From the NCBI GenBank assembly GCA_964443845.1, contig CAYUFA010000003.1, positions 1 through 64,000 of the forward strand: a stretch of DNA of 64,000 bases. The letters are read 5' to 3'. The stretch is from UBA9214 sp964443845 (GTDB taxonomy: Bacteria > Pseudomonadota > Gammaproteobacteria > UBA9214). Shown in pieces: positions 51,723 through 61,094 of this stretch (its first letter is position 1; the number at the start of each line of letters is the position of its first letter). The notes beneath the pieces are model-generated. The model did not search any database and had not been told where the DNA came from. It saw only the letters and a list, made by a program, of their open reading frames with translations. A program made the translations under genes and the position numbers.

Positions 51723-52184
51723 TCAACTTTCACCCTGGTCCGTTTCGTCCGCCGGCAGCACCTCGAGGATCTCCACCTCGTAGATCACGGTATGCCCGGC
51801 GAGCGGGTGATTGAAATCGACCTCGATGTCGTGCTCGCCGACCTCCAGAACCGCGCCGGCGAGCTCCTCGCCTTGCGGGGTTTCGAAACCGACGATCGCC
51901 CCGGGTGCGAGTTCCAGCTCCGGGGCAAACGCGGCACGCGGCATACGGTGGATCCGCTGCGGGTCACGCAGGCCCCAGGTCTGTCCCGGCTCCAGTTGCA
52001 GGCGTTGCCGGGCACCGGGAACCAGTCCGTAGAGCGCGATCTCCAGCCCGCGTACCAGGCTGCCGTCCCCCATGGTAAAGGTGAACGGTTCCGCGCCGAA
52101 GGTGGATTCCGCCACCGTACCATCCTCCAGGGTCAGCGCCAGGTGCAGGGTCACCCGGCTTTGCGGACTGACGGGGTGGTTCAT
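51723..52184 (-). CDS. fkpB: FKBP-type peptidyl-prolyl isomerase, FkpB/SlpA type
   Basis: A 153-residue SlyD-like FKBP with insert-in-flap: RVTLHLALTLEDGTVAEST, FTMGDGSLVRGLEIALYGL, the IF-domain FETPQGEELAGAVLEVGEHDIEVDFNHPLAGH and the VEILEV end. It is co-encoded with lspA as in E. coli (ileS-lspA-fkpB-ispH). Its ATG at 52184 overlaps the lspA stop (ATGA). Confidence 0.95.
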   Translation of the reverse strand: MNHPVSPQSRVTLHLALTLEDGTVAESTFGAEPFTFTMGDGSLVRGLEIALYGLVPGARQRLQLEPGQTWGLRDPQRIHRMPRAAFAPELELAPGAIVGFETPQGEELAGAVLEVGEHDIEVDFNHPLAGHTVIYEVEILEVLPADETDQGES

Positions 52185-52657
52185 TGCCCGCCGCCGGCCG
52201 GCCGCTGGCCCAGCAGCGCGTCGAGGATCAGCAACCCGGCACCGAGCGTGATGGCGGAATCCGCCAGGTTGAACGTCGGGAAATGCCAGGACCGGTAGTA
52301 CACATCGATGAAGTCGATGACATAGCCGAGCCGAACGCGGTCCACAAGGTTGCCGACCGCACCCCCCAGGATGAGGCTGATTCCCAGTGCGGCGCGGATT
52401 TCGTGCCGCGCCAGGCGCATCAGCCAAACCAGCAGGAACCCGCACACCACCAGTGCGAGCAGAACAAAGAACCAGCGCTGCCAGCCCGAGGCATTGTCGA
52501 GGAAGCTGAAGGCCGCGCCGTAGTTATGGGCCCTGGCGAGCGCGACCATCGGGACCAGCGGGATCGATTCGCCGACAGCCAGTGCACCACTGGCCAGCCA
52601 TTTGCTGGCCTGGTCCAGCACCAGCACCAGCACGGAAATCCAGCCCCATTTCAGCAT
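52181..52657 (-). CDS. lspA: Lipoprotein signal peptidase (signal peptidase II)
   Basis: An inner-membrane aspartic protease that cleaves prolipoprotein signal peptides. It has 158 aa and four membrane helices. VLDQASKW, NYGAAFSFL, the first catalytic Asp in GGAVGNLVDRVRLGYVIDF and the second in FNLADSAITLG are present. I chose the ATG at 52657 (MLKWGWISVLVLVLDQ), 17 bases after the ileS stop. Confidence 0.97.
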   Translation of the reverse strand: MLKWGWISVLVLVLDQASKWLASGALAVGESIPLVPMVALARAHNYGAAFSFLDNASGWQRWFFVLLALVVCGFLLVWLMRLARHEIRAALGISLILGGAVGNLVDRVRLGYVIDFIDVYYRSWHFPTFNLADSAITLGAGLLILDALLGQRPAGGGQ

Positions 52658-52674
52658 ATATGTGGACAACACGT

Positions 52675-55521
52675 TCAGGCGAAGCGGCGCTGCTCGCCCG
52701 CCCCGGTGACATTTTCCACGCAGCGCCCGCATATCTGCGGGTGTTCCTTCGTGGTTCCCACGTCGGCACGGTGATGCCAGCAGCGGATGCACTTGGGATA
52801 GGCCGAGGGTGTCACCCGTATCCGCAACGGCTGGCCCTGCAGCTCGCCGGCAAGCGCATCGTCCGGACTTTCCGCCAGCGGATGGACGCGCGCGTAGGAG
52901 GTGATCAGCACGAAGCGCAGCTCGTCCTCGAGCGTCGCGAGCAGGGTGTGCACCGCACCATCCGCGTACAGGTCCACCTCCGCGTCCAGGCCGGAGCCGA
53001 TCGCACCGGCCACACGCAGCTTTTCCAGTTCCTTGCTCACGAGATCGCGCGCCTCGATGATGCGTCCCCAGAATTCCGTGCCCATGCGCCGCAGGATCTC
53101 GCATTCGGAATAGAACGCCGGCGGCAGCTCATACCAGGTCGACAAAAAGACCGAGTCGGCACGCGTCCCGGGCAGCAGCTGCCAGATTTCCTCCGCGGTA
53201 AAACTCAGGATCGGCGCCAGCCAGCGCACCAGGGCCCCGGCGATGTGATACAGCGCGCTCTGCGCCGAGCGCCGCGGGATCCCGTTCTCCTGCGTGGTGT
53301 ACTGGCGGTCCTTGATGATGTCGAGGTAGAAGCTGCCGAGGTCGACCGCGCAGAAATTGTGCACGAGCTGGTAGATGCGATGGAATTCATAGTCTGCATA
53401 TGCCTGCTGCACCTGCTCCTGCAACTGCCGGGTACGTTCCACCGCCCAGCGGTCGAGGCACAGCATGAGCTCGGGATCGAGCAGATGGTGCGCAGGATCG
53501 AAACCGTTCAGGTTGGCCAGCAGGAACCGCGAGGTATTGCGCAACCGCCGGTAGGCATCGGCAGTACGCCTGAGGATCTCGTCCGACACGCTCATCTCGC
53601 CCCGGTAGTCGGTCGCGGCGACCCACAGGCGCAGGATATCCGCGCCCAGCGTGTTGACGATTTTCTGCGGCACGATCACGTTGCCACGCGACTTGGACAT
53701 CTTCTGCCCCTTCGCATCCACGGTAAACCCGTGGGTCAGCACCGTGCGGTACGGCGCGCTGCCGTGCAGCGCGACCGAACTCAGCAGGGAGGACTGGAAC
53801 CAGCCGCGATGCTGATCGGAGCCCTCCAGGTAGAGGTCGGCAGGCACCCCAAGGCCGGCGTGGCGTTCCAGCACCGTGAAATGCGAGACGCCGGAATCGA
53901 ACCACACGTCGAGCGTGTCATTCACCTTCTCGTAGCGCTCCGCGTCCGCACCGAGCAGTTCGTGGATATCCAGGCCGAACCAGGCCTCGATGCCTTCCTG
54001 CTCCACACGTGTGGCCACCGCCTCCAGCAGCCGCGGGGTATCCGGGTGCAGGGCGCCGCCCCGGCGCTCCACGAACAACGGGATCGGCACACCCCACGTG
54101 CGCTGGCGCGAAATGCACCAGTCCGGCCGGTTGCAGACCATCCCCGCGATGCGCGCCTTGCCCCACGCGGGCAGCCATTGCACGGTGTCGATGGCCTGCA
54201 GCGCGCTGTCCCGCAGGCCGGCCTGCTCCATACTGATGAACCATTGCGGCGTGGCACGAAAGATGATCGGGGTCTTGTGGCGCCAGCAATGCGGATAACT
54301 GTGGCGCAGCATCTGTTCGTGCACCAGTGCTCCCCTGCCTTTCAGCACCTCGATCACGGAGGCATTGGCGGCAAACACGTGCTGCCCGGCAAACAGCTCG
54401 GTGTCCGGCAGGAAACAGCCGTTGCTGCCCACCGGATTGTACACCTCCAGGCCGTAGCGGCTGCCGACCACGTAGTCGTCCTGGCCGTGTCCCGGGGCGG
54501 TGTGCACGGCACCGGTACCGGCGTCGGTCGTGACATGATCGCCCAGGATCACGGGCACTTCGCGGGCGTAGAACGGGTGCGCCAGCATCTGCCCTTCCAG
54601 ATCGCTGCCCTTGCAGTAGGCGATGACCTTATAGTGGTCGACACCGTAGCGCAGCATTGTGTCCTTGAGCAGGGCCTCGGCCAGTACCAGCCGTTCCTGG
54701 CCATGACCGACGTCGCATTGCACCACGGCATAGTCCAGCTCCGGGTTCAGTGCCACGGCCTGGTTGGCCGGCAGCGTCCAGGGTGTCGTGGTCCAGATCA
54801 CGACCGAGACCGGACCGTCCCCGGAATGGCCGTTGACATGGTGACAGCATGCCAGCAGACCACTCTCGTTCAACACGCGAAAGCGCACGTCGATGGCCGG
54901 TGATTCCTTGTCCTCGTACTCGACCTCGGCCTCGGCCAGCGCCGACCGGCAATCGGTGCACCAGTGCACCGGCTTGACGCCCTTGTGCAGGTGGCCGTTG
55001 GCGATGATGCGGCCCAGCGCACGGATGATGTCCGCCTCGAAACGATGTTCCATGGTGAGATAGGGATGCTGCCAGTCTCCCAGCACACCGAGACGGATGA
55101 AATCCCTGCGCTGGCCATCGACCTGTTCACCGGCATACGTGCGGCACGCCTGGCGGAAGGTGGCGGCATCGACCCTGGTCCCGGCCTTGCCGACCTTCTT
55201 CTCGACGTTCAGCTCGATCGGCAGTCCATGACAGTCCCAGCCCGGCACGTAGGGTGCATCGAAACCGCTCAGGGTCCTGCTCTTGACGATGATGTCCTTG
55301 AGTACCTTGTTGACGGCATGGCCGATGTGGATGTCTCCATTGGCGTAGGGCGGACCGTCGTGCAGTACGAAACGCGGGCGGCCGGCGCCCGTCGCACGCA
55401 TCCTTGCATACAGATCCATCGCCTCCCAGCGCTCGAGCATGCCGGGCTCGCGCGCCGGCAGGTTGCCCTTCATCGGGAATTCCGTACGGGGAAGGTTCAG
55501 GGTGTCCTTGTAATCGGTCAT
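52675..55521 (-). CDS. ileS: Isoleucyl-tRNA synthetase
   Basis: Charges tRNA-Ile. A 948-residue class I synthetase with PYANGDIHIGHAVNK (HIGH), the editing domain (TTTPWTLPANQAV), WFDSGVSHF, GQKMSKSRGN (KMSKS) and a C-terminal zinc motif with CPKCIRCWHH and CGRCVEN, as in E. coli (938 aa). It lies between ribF and lspA, the usual gammaproteobacterial order. Confidence 0.98.
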   Translation of the reverse strand: MTDYKDTLNLPRTEFPMKGNLPAREPGMLERWEAMDLYARMRATGAGRPRFVLHDGPPYANGDIHIGHAVNKVLKDIIVKSRTLSGFDAPYVPGWDCHGLPIELNVEKKVGKAGTRVDAATFRQACRTYAGEQVDGQRRDFIRLGVLGDWQHPYLTMEHRFEADIIRALGRIIANGHLHKGVKPVHWCTDCRSALAEAEVEYEDKESPAIDVRFRVLNESGLLACCHHVNGHSGDGPVSVVIWTTTPWTLPANQAVALNPELDYAVVQCDVGHGQERLVLAEALLKDTMLRYGVDHYKVIAYCKGSDLEGQMLAHPFYAREVPVILGDHVTTDAGTGAVHTAPGHGQDDYVVGSRYGLEVYNPVGSNGCFLPDTELFAGQHVFAANASVIEVLKGRGALVHEQMLRHSYPHCWRHKTPIIFRATPQWFISMEQAGLRDSALQAIDTVQWLPAWGKARIAGMVCNRPDWCISRQRTWGVPIPLFVERRGGALHPDTPRLLEAVATRVEQEGIEAWFGLDIHELLGADAERYEKVNDTLDVWFDSGVSHFTVLERHAGLGVPADLYLEGSDQHRGWFQSSLLSSVALHGSAPYRTVLTHGFTVDAKGQKMSKSRGNVIVPQKIVNTLGADILRLWVAATDYRGEMSVSDEILRRTADAYRRLRNTSRFLLANLNGFDPAHHLLDPELMLCLDRWAVERTRQLQEQVQQAYADYEFHRIYQLVHNFCAVDLGSFYLDIIKDRQYTTQENGIPRRSAQSALYHIAGALVRWLAPILSFTAEEIWQLLPGTRADSVFLSTWYELPPAFYSECEILRRMGTEFWGRIIEARDLVSKELEKLRVAGAIGSGLDAEVDLYADGAVHTLLATLEDELRFVLITSYARVHPLAESPDDALAGELQGQPLRIRVTPSAYPKCIRCWHHRADVGTTKEHPQICGRCVENVTGAGEQRRFA

Positions 55522-55595
55522 GTCACTGCTTGGCGTCGGTTCGCATGGAGCATGGATTTATAACCCAACGGGCACCCGAATCCCAGCAGTGTTTG

Positions 55596-55615
55596 GAACC
55601 TGTCTCATCATCCCG
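55596..55615. repeat. Short dispersed repeat, copy A
   Basis: GAACCTGTCTCATCATCCCG between ribF and ileS. It recurs with one change at 59957-59976 (GAACCTGTCCCATCATCCCG), overlapping the end of obgE. A related GGACCTGTCTCATGATTCC is at 21205-21223. Confidence 0.5.
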
Positions 55616-55646
55616 CGCGGCCGCGACCGGGACTACGCGCGACCGT

Positions 55647-56579
55647 TCAGGCGCGGGCCCGGAAGAAGTCCCGCGCCTGCCGCGCATCCAGCCGGATCTG
55701 GTCGCGCAGGGCCGGGAAGGATTCGAAGCGCCGTTCCTCGCGCAGCTTGCGGCAGAAAACCACCTGTACGTGCGCACCGTAGATATCCCGGTCGAAGTCG
55801 AACAGGTGCACTTCCAGCAGGGCACGGGTACCGTCCACCGTCGGCCGGGTGCCGATGTTCGCCACTCCCGGGACGGCCGCGCCGCCCAGCCCGGCCACCT
55901 CCACCGCAAACACGCCGGCGAGCGGGGAATTGACCCGGTGCAGGTAGATATTGGCCGTGGGAAACCCGATGGTCCGGCCACGCTTGTCGCCGTGCGCCAC
56001 CCGCCCGCACATGGCATACGGGCGCCCGAGCAGGCGCGCGGCATGGTCCATATCCCCCTGCTGCAGCGCGTCCCGGACGCGGGTGCTGCTGACACGCTGC
56101 CCGTCATCCAGACAGCTGTCCATGTCCGCCACCTCGAAACCATGGCGCGCACCGGCCTGCTGCAGGGTGGCAAAATTCCCGGAACGCTGCCTGCCGAAAT
56201 GAAAATCATCGCCGACGACGAGGTAGCGCACGTGCAGCCCGTCGAGCAGGATGCGGCGGACGAAGACCTCTGCATCGAGCCGGGCGAGATGTGCGTCGAA
56301 GCGCAGGCAGAGCACCCGCTCGACACCGTGCGCGCGGATCACCTGGAGTTTTTCGCGCAGGCGGGTCAGGCGCGGCGGCGCGGATGCCGCGGCAAAAAAC
56401 TCGCGCGGCTGCGGCTCGAAGGTCACCAGGGTGAGCGGCAGTCCCAGCCGCGTGGCCTGCTGCCGGCACTGGTCGATGACCGCCTGGTGTCCCCGGTGGA
56501 CGCCGTCGAAGTTGCCGATCGTCGCCACGCAGCCGCGCGTGTCGGGATGCAGGTTATGCAGGCCGCGGATCAGCTGCAT
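55647..56579 (-). CDS. ribF: Bifunctional riboflavin kinase / FAD synthetase
   Basis: Makes FMN and FAD from riboflavin. The N-terminal nucleotidyltransferase domain has TIGNFDGVHRGHQAV and VVGDDFHFGRQRSGNF. The C-terminal flavokinase domain has GRPYAMCGRVAHGDKRGRTIGFPTAN-type sequence and PGVANIGTRPTVDG. Length 310 aa is normal. It is placed murJ-ribF-ileS, as is usual. Confidence 0.97.
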   Translation of the reverse strand: MQLIRGLHNLHPDTRGCVATIGNFDGVHRGHQAVIDQCRQQATRLGLPLTLVTFEPQPREFFAAASAPPRLTRLREKLQVIRAHGVERVLCLRFDAHLARLDAEVFVRRILLDGLHVRYLVVGDDFHFGRQRSGNFATLQQAGARHGFEVADMDSCLDDGQRVSSTRVRDALQQGDMDHAARLLGRPYAMCGRVAHGDKRGRTIGFPTANIYLHRVNSPLAGVFAVEVAGLGGAAVPGVANIGTRPTVDGTRALLEVHLFDFDRDIYGAHVQVVFCRKLREERRFESFPALRDQIRLDARQARDFFRARA

Positions 56580-56585
56580 GGCGGG

Positions 56586-58163
56586 TCAGCTCCCGGCCGG
56601 TTCCTCGTGACGCAGCAGGACGGCCGGGCGCATGCCGGTCAGCCAGAGCATCACGAGGTACACCGCGACCCCGGCCACAACCGCCACCAGCAATCCACCC
56701 ACCCGCTGCAGCCCCGTCCAGCCCAGCCACGTGTCCAGTCCCGGCACCCCCAGCAGCAGCACCGCGGTCATGGCGCTGCCGGCCAGCAGGATCTGGCTGG
56801 CGGCCCGCGGCCAGCCTTTCTGCGGGTGGTAGATGCCGTGCCTGCGCAAAACCCGGTAGAGTTGCGCCGCATTGACGGTGGCAGCAATGGACGTGGCCAG
56901 GGCGAGACCGGCATGCGGGCCCGGGATCTTCAGCATCGTCATGGGAACCACGAACAGCAGGTTGAAGAACATGTTGGTGAACAGCGCGATCACGGCAATG
57001 CGCACCGGGGTGCGGGTGTCCTTGCGCGAGTAATAGGCCGGCGCCAGCACCTTGATCAGCATGAAACCGGGCAGACCCAGGCTGTAGGTCATCAGGCTGA
57101 GGCCCGCCATTTCGACATCCGTACGGCTGAAATCACCGTACTGGAACAGGGTCGCGAGGATCGGCCGGGCCAGCACCACCAGTCCGATCGTGGCGGGCAC
57201 TCCGATCAGCAGCACCAGCCGCAGCCCCCAGTCCAGCGTGCGCGAGAACTCCCCGCCGGCACCGTTGGCATGGCTGCGTGACAGGCTGGGCAGGATGACC
57301 GTGGAGAGCGCGATGGCGAACACCCCAAGCGGGAATTCCACCAGCCGATCGGAGTAGTACAGCCAGCTGACGCTGCCGGCCGCCAGGAAGGATGCAATCA
57401 GGGTATCCACCAGCAGATTGATCTGCGCGACGGAGGAACCGAGGATCCCCGGCAACATCAGCTTCAGGATGCGCCGCACGCCTGCGTGCCGCAGCCCCCA
57501 GCGGGGACGCGGCAGCATGCCGATCCGCCCGAGCGACGGCAACAGGAACAGCAGCTGTACCACGCCCGCCAGCAGCACGCCCGCCGCCAGACCCATTACG
57601 GGCTGCTGCAGCATGGGCGATACCAGTACCGCCACCGCGATCAGCACCACGTTCAGCCAGACCGCCACGAACGAGGCGGCGGCGAAGCGGCCGAAGGTGT
57701 TGAGCACGCCGGCCGCAAACGCCACCAGCGAGACAAACAGCAGGTAGGGGAAGGTGAACCGCAGCATGCCGGCCGCCAGCTCGAACTGCGCGGGATTCCG
57801 GTGCAGAAAGCCGGGCGCGAATACCATGACCAGCAACGGGCTCGCCAGTACGCCCAGAACGGTGACCATCGACAGGATGCCCAGCAGCGTGCCGGCCACC
57901 CGGTCGACCAGTTCGCGCGTCTCGGCCGGGCTGCGTTGTTCGTGATACTCGGCGACCACCGGGATGAAGGCCTGCGAGAAGGCGCCCTCGGCAAACAACC
58001 GGCGCAGAAAATTGGGGATCTTGAAGGCGACGAAGAAGGCATCCATCGCCGCATCGGCACCGAACCAGCGCGCCAGCACCATGTCTCGCAACAGTCCCAG
58101 AACGCGCGACACCAGCGTCATACCGCCGACAATTGCTGTGCTTTTCAGTAACTTGCGACTCAT
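56586..58163 (-). CDS. murJ: Lipid II flippase MurJ
   Basis: Flips the peptidoglycan precursor lipid II across the inner membrane. The 525-residue MOP-superfamily protein has about 14 helices, the N-terminal SRVLGLLRDMVLARWFGA, the DAFFVAFKIPNFLRRLFAEGAFSQAFIPV-type segment and LAPAYYSRKDTRTPVRIAV. I chose the ATG at 58163 (MSRKLLKSTAIVGGMTLVSRV); the longer frame runs into the divergent rpsT region. It is divergent from rpsT. Confidence 0.97.
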   Translation of the reverse strand: MSRKLLKSTAIVGGMTLVSRVLGLLRDMVLARWFGADAAMDAFFVAFKIPNFLRRLFAEGAFSQAFIPVVAEYHEQRSPAETRELVDRVAGTLLGILSMVTVLGVLASPLLVMVFAPGFLHRNPAQFELAAGMLRFTFPYLLFVSLVAFAAGVLNTFGRFAAASFVAVWLNVVLIAVAVLVSPMLQQPVMGLAAGVLLAGVVQLLFLLPSLGRIGMLPRPRWGLRHAGVRRILKLMLPGILGSSVAQINLLVDTLIASFLAAGSVSWLYYSDRLVEFPLGVFAIALSTVILPSLSRSHANGAGGEFSRTLDWGLRLVLLIGVPATIGLVVLARPILATLFQYGDFSRTDVEMAGLSLMTYSLGLPGFMLIKVLAPAYYSRKDTRTPVRIAVIALFTNMFFNLLFVVPMTMLKIPGPHAGLALATSIAATVNAAQLYRVLRRHGIYHPQKGWPRAASQILLAGSAMTAVLLLGVPGLDTWLGWTGLQRVGGLLVAVVAGVAVYLVMLWLTGMRPAVLLRHEEPAGS

Positions 58164-58346
58164 CCCGGGACCGCTGAACCCACCTGCCCGCCAACGCCGC
58201 CGCGGCGCGCGACAGGCGTGGAGTATATCGGAGAAACAAACACTTACCACCCCGTACTTCGGCCACCGGCCACGCGCCTGCAGCGTGACGGCCGGCGCCG
58301 GATCAGCCACGGACGCCCGCGACGCCCGGCCCGTGCCGGCAGCGCA

Positions 58347-58375
58347 TTGACAAGGCAGAGCGAAATCCGCATAGT
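58347..58375 (+). promoter_or_regulatory. rpsT promoter
   Basis: Perfect -35 TTGACA (58347-58352), 17-base spacer, -10 CATAGT (58370-58375). The predicted leader before the TTG start is about 32 bases. Confidence 0.6.
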
Positions 58376-58413
58376 ACGCCGTCTTTCGAACGACCTGTGG
58401 CAGGAGCAGTCCC

Positions 58414-58677
58414 TTGGCCAATTCCGCACAAGCCATCAAGCGCGCACGCCAGGCAGAACTGGGCCGGCAGCGCAACGCCAGCCAGCGTTCCCAGCTGCGC
58501 ACTTCCATCAAGAAGGTGGTTGCGGCCATTCGCGCCGGTGATCGCGACAGCGCCGCCAGTGCCTATACGGCTGCCGTACCGCTGATCGACAAGGCCGCCA
58601 GCAAGGGTCTGATCCACGCCAACAAGGCCGCGCGCCACAAGAGCCGGCTCAACCAGCACATCCGCACCCTGTCCTGA
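58414..58677 (+). CDS. rpsT: 30S ribosomal protein S20
   Basis: A small basic helical ribosomal protein (87 aa), starting with ANSAQAIKRARQAE and carrying the ASKGLIHANKAARHKSRLN segment. The start codon is TTG, preceded by CAGGAG at proper spacing. E. coli rpsT also starts with UUG, which is tied there to feedback control of S20 translation. The same unusual start here suggests the control is conserved. Confidence 0.97.
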   Translation: MANSAQAIKRARQAELGRQRNASQRSQLRTSIKKVVAAIRAGDRDSAASAYTAAVPLIDKAASKGLIHANKAARHKSRLNQHIRTLS

Positions 58678-58726
58678 CGACCGGCGCGCGATTCCGCAAC
58701 GGAATCCGGGCGGAGTCATGCGCAAC

Positions 58727-58767
58727 GGCATGAAAAAAGCCGGTCACCGACCGGCTTTTTTCATGCC
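58727..58767. terminator. Bidirectional terminator between rpsT and proB
   Basis: A 19-base perfect stem GGCATGAAAAAAGCCGGTC (58727-58745) / GACCGGCTTTTTTCATGCC (58749-58767) with loop ACC, giving a T-run of six on both strands. It overlaps the proB stop codon, so it serves both convergent genes. Confidence 0.93.
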
Positions 58768-59888
58768 GTCAACACCAGGTTGTCGCGGTGGATCAACTCC
58801 GGTTCATCGATGTAACCCAGCAACTCCTGGATACGGCTGCTGGGCTGGCCGATGATGCGGCGCGCTTCCCCCGCACTGTAGTTGACCAGGCCGCGCGCCA
58901 CCTCGATCCCTTCCGGACTGATGCAGGCTACCAGGTCACCACGCCCGAAATCGCCCGACACCTGTAGCACACCGACCGGTAACAGGCTCTTGCCGTCACT
59001 GCGCAGCACGCGCACGGCACCGGCATCCAGCATGAGCCGGCCACGCACCTGCAGCTGACCGGCCAGCCATTGCTTGCGGGCGGCCATCGGCTCGCTGGAC
59101 GGGTACAGCCGGGTGCCGACCCCCTCGTCCGCGGCGATACGCTGCAGGATGTCCGGTGCCCGGCCCGGCGCGATCACGGTCAGGGCGCCGGAGCGGGCCG
59201 CGAGACGGGCCGCGCGCACCTTGGTCAGCATGCCGCCCCGTCCCAGCGCACCGCCGGTCCCGGCCGCCATGCCCTCCAGTGCGGCATCGTTCGCGGCGGC
59301 CTCCGCGATCAGGCGCGCATCCGCGCTGCAGCGCGGATCCTCGTTGTACATCCCGTCCTGGTCGGTCAGTACGACCAGCAGGTCGGCCACCACCAGGTTC
59401 GCCACCAGGGCAGCCAGCGTGTCGTTGTCACCGAAACGGATTTCGTCGGTGGTCACGGTGTCGTTCTCGTTCACGACCGGGATCACGCCGAGTTGCAGCA
59501 GCGTGCGCAGGGTACTGCGTGCATTCAGGTAGCGCTGGCGGTCGGCAAGGTCGTCGTGCGTCAGCAGGATCTGCGCGGTGTGCAGACCGAAGCGCTGGAA
59601 TCGGGATTCGTAGGCCTGCACCAGGCCCATCTGGCCCACGGCCGCCGCCGCCTGCAGTTCATGCAGCGCACCCGGCCTTTTCCTCCAGCCCAGGCGTGTC
59701 ATGCCTTCGGCCACGGCACCGGAAGACACCAGCAACACCTCGCGCCCGGTCTTGCGCAGCGCGGCGATCTGCGCGACCCAGCCGTCGATGGCGGCGGTGG
59801 CCAGCCCCTGCCCGTCGTTGGTAAGCAGGGAGCTGCCGATCTTGATCACCCAGCGCCGGCATTCGGCTGGCAGCAATTTTCTGGTCAT
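58761..59888 (-). CDS. proB: Glutamate 5-kinase
   Basis: First enzyme of proline synthesis, phosphorylating glutamate. The amino acid kinase domain (KIGSSLLTNDGQGL, LVSSGAVAEGMTRLG, VPVVNENDTVTTDEIRFGDND-type segment) is followed by a C-terminal PUA domain (from about residue 280: KSLLPVGVLQVSGDFGRGD). Length 375 aa is normal. proA is not adjacent; obgE lies upstream on the same strand. Confidence 0.97.
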   Translation of the reverse strand: MTRKLLPAECRRWVIKIGSSLLTNDGQGLATAAIDGWVAQIAALRKTGREVLLVSSGAVAEGMTRLGWRKRPGALHELQAAAAVGQMGLVQAYESRFQRFGLHTAQILLTHDDLADRQRYLNARSTLRTLLQLGVIPVVNENDTVTTDEIRFGDNDTLAALVANLVVADLLVVLTDQDGMYNEDPRCSADARLIAEAAANDAALEGMAAGTGGALGRGGMLTKVRAARLAARSGALTVIAPGRAPDILQRIAADEGVGTRLYPSSEPMAARKQWLAGQLQVRGRLMLDAGAVRVLRSDGKSLLPVGVLQVSGDFGRGDLVACISPEGIEVARGLVNYSAGEARRIIGQPSSRIQELLGYIDEPELIHRDNLVLTA

Positions 59889-59956
59889 TTCAGGAAACGG
59901 CCCGGTAACGGATAGCAGGGATCATGTGTCGTTTGCGCGGCGCGTGCAAGCAAGCA

Positions 59957-59976
59957 GAACCTGTCCCATCATCCCG
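59957..59976. repeat. Short dispersed repeat, copy B
   Basis: GAACCTGTCCCATCATCCCG, one base different from copy A at 55596-55615. It overlaps the stop codon of obgE. Confidence 0.5.
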
Positions 59977-60994
59977 GCTCCGCGGCTGCCCGTTGCAGTT
60001 GCTCGAGGCGCTCCATGACCGCGTGGACGAGTTCCCGGGTGCCCGCCCGGGTCAGCGCGGAAATGCGGAACACCGGCCCTTGCCAGTGCAATGCATCCAG
60101 CACCTCCCGGCAGCGATCCTCCTGTTCACCGGGAGGGACGAGGTCCATCTTGTTCAGCACCAGCCAGCGCTCGCGGCCTGCCAGATCGGCGCTGAACTCC
60201 CGCAACTCCACCAGGATGGTACTGGCCTCCGCAACCGGGCTGGCCAGCGGCCCCATGTCCACCAGATGCAACAGCAGGCGCGTGCGTGCCAGGTGCCTGA
60301 GAAACCGGATGCCGAGCCCGGCCCCCTGCGCCGCGCCCTGGATGACACCCGGCACGTCGGCCATGACAAAGCTGCGCTGCCCCGGCAGTTCCACCACGCC
60401 GAGGTTGGGATACAGCGTGGTGAACGGATAGTCGGCAATCTTCGGGCGCGCGGAGGATACCGCCGCGATGAGCGTGGATTTGCCGGCATTGGGCATGCCG
60501 AGCAGACCGACATCCGCCAGCAATTTCAGTTCCAGATGCAGGTGACGCCGCTCCCCGGGGGTTCCCGGCTTCGACTGGCGCGGCGCCCGGTTGGTGGAAC
60601 TCTTGAAGCGGACGTTGCCCAACCCGTGAAAGCCGCCGCGCGCCACCTGCAGGCGCTGTCCGTCCCGGACCAGGTCGCCGATCTGTTCACCGGTTTCCTC
60701 CACCGTGACCACGGTACCGACCGGAACCGCGATGACCAGGTCGGCCCCGGACCGGCCGGTACAGTTGTTGCCCTTGCCTTTCTCGCCGCGCTCGGCGATG
60801 AATTTCCGGTTATGGCGGAAATCGATCAGGGTATTGATGCCGGATACCGCCTCCAGGTACACGCTGCCACCGTCCCCGCCGTCCCCGCCATCCGGCCCGC
60901 CCATGGGAATGTATTTCTCGCGCCGGAAACTGACGCAACCGTTGCCACCGTCGCCGGCACGGACTTCGATGGTGGCTTCGTCGATGAATTTCAT
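59969..60994 (-). CDS. obgE: GTPase ObgE/CgtA
   Basis: An essential ribosome-associated GTPase. The glycine-rich Obg fold fills residues 1-160 (MKFIDEATIEVRAGDGGNGCVSFRRE). The G domain follows with LPNAGKST-type G1 (GMPNAGKSTLI), DVPGVIQGAAQGAGLG (G3) and LNKMDL (G4). At 341 aa it lacks the acidic C-terminal tail of E. coli (390 aa). Order rplU-rpmA-obgE-proB is common in gammaproteobacteria. Confidence 0.97.
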   Translation of the reverse strand: MKFIDEATIEVRAGDGGNGCVSFRREKYIPMGGPDGGDGGDGGSVYLEAVSGINTLIDFRHNRKFIAERGEKGKGNNCTGRSGADLVIAVPVGTVVTVEETGEQIGDLVRDGQRLQVARGGFHGLGNVRFKSSTNRAPRQSKPGTPGERRHLHLELKLLADVGLLGMPNAGKSTLIAAVSSARPKIADYPFTTLYPNLGVVELPGQRSFVMADVPGVIQGAAQGAGLGIRFLRHLARTRLLLHLVDMGPLASPVAEASTILVELREFSADLAGRERWLVLNKMDLVPPGEQEDRCREVLDALHWQGPVFRISALTRAGTRELVHAVMERLEQLQRAAAEPG

Positions 60995-61043
60995 GGCGTC
61001 CGGAGGAAATGCTGCAGGAATTCAGTACTGCCCGCGGTCCACG

Positions 61044-61070
61044 CAAAAAGCCCCGCTCGTGGCGGGGCTT
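61044..61070 (-). terminator. Terminator or attenuator between rpmA and obgE
   Basis: On the minus strand AAGCCCCGC-CACGA-GCGGGGCTT continues into TTT. It would end most rplU-rpmA transcripts and let part of them read on into obgE. Confidence 0.8.
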
Positions 61071-61094
61071 GAGGATACCGCTTGCCGTGGCCGG

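Noticed and set aside
52582..54903. A 773-codon open frame on the plus strand
   Set aside because: It is antisense to ileS, which is unmistakable.
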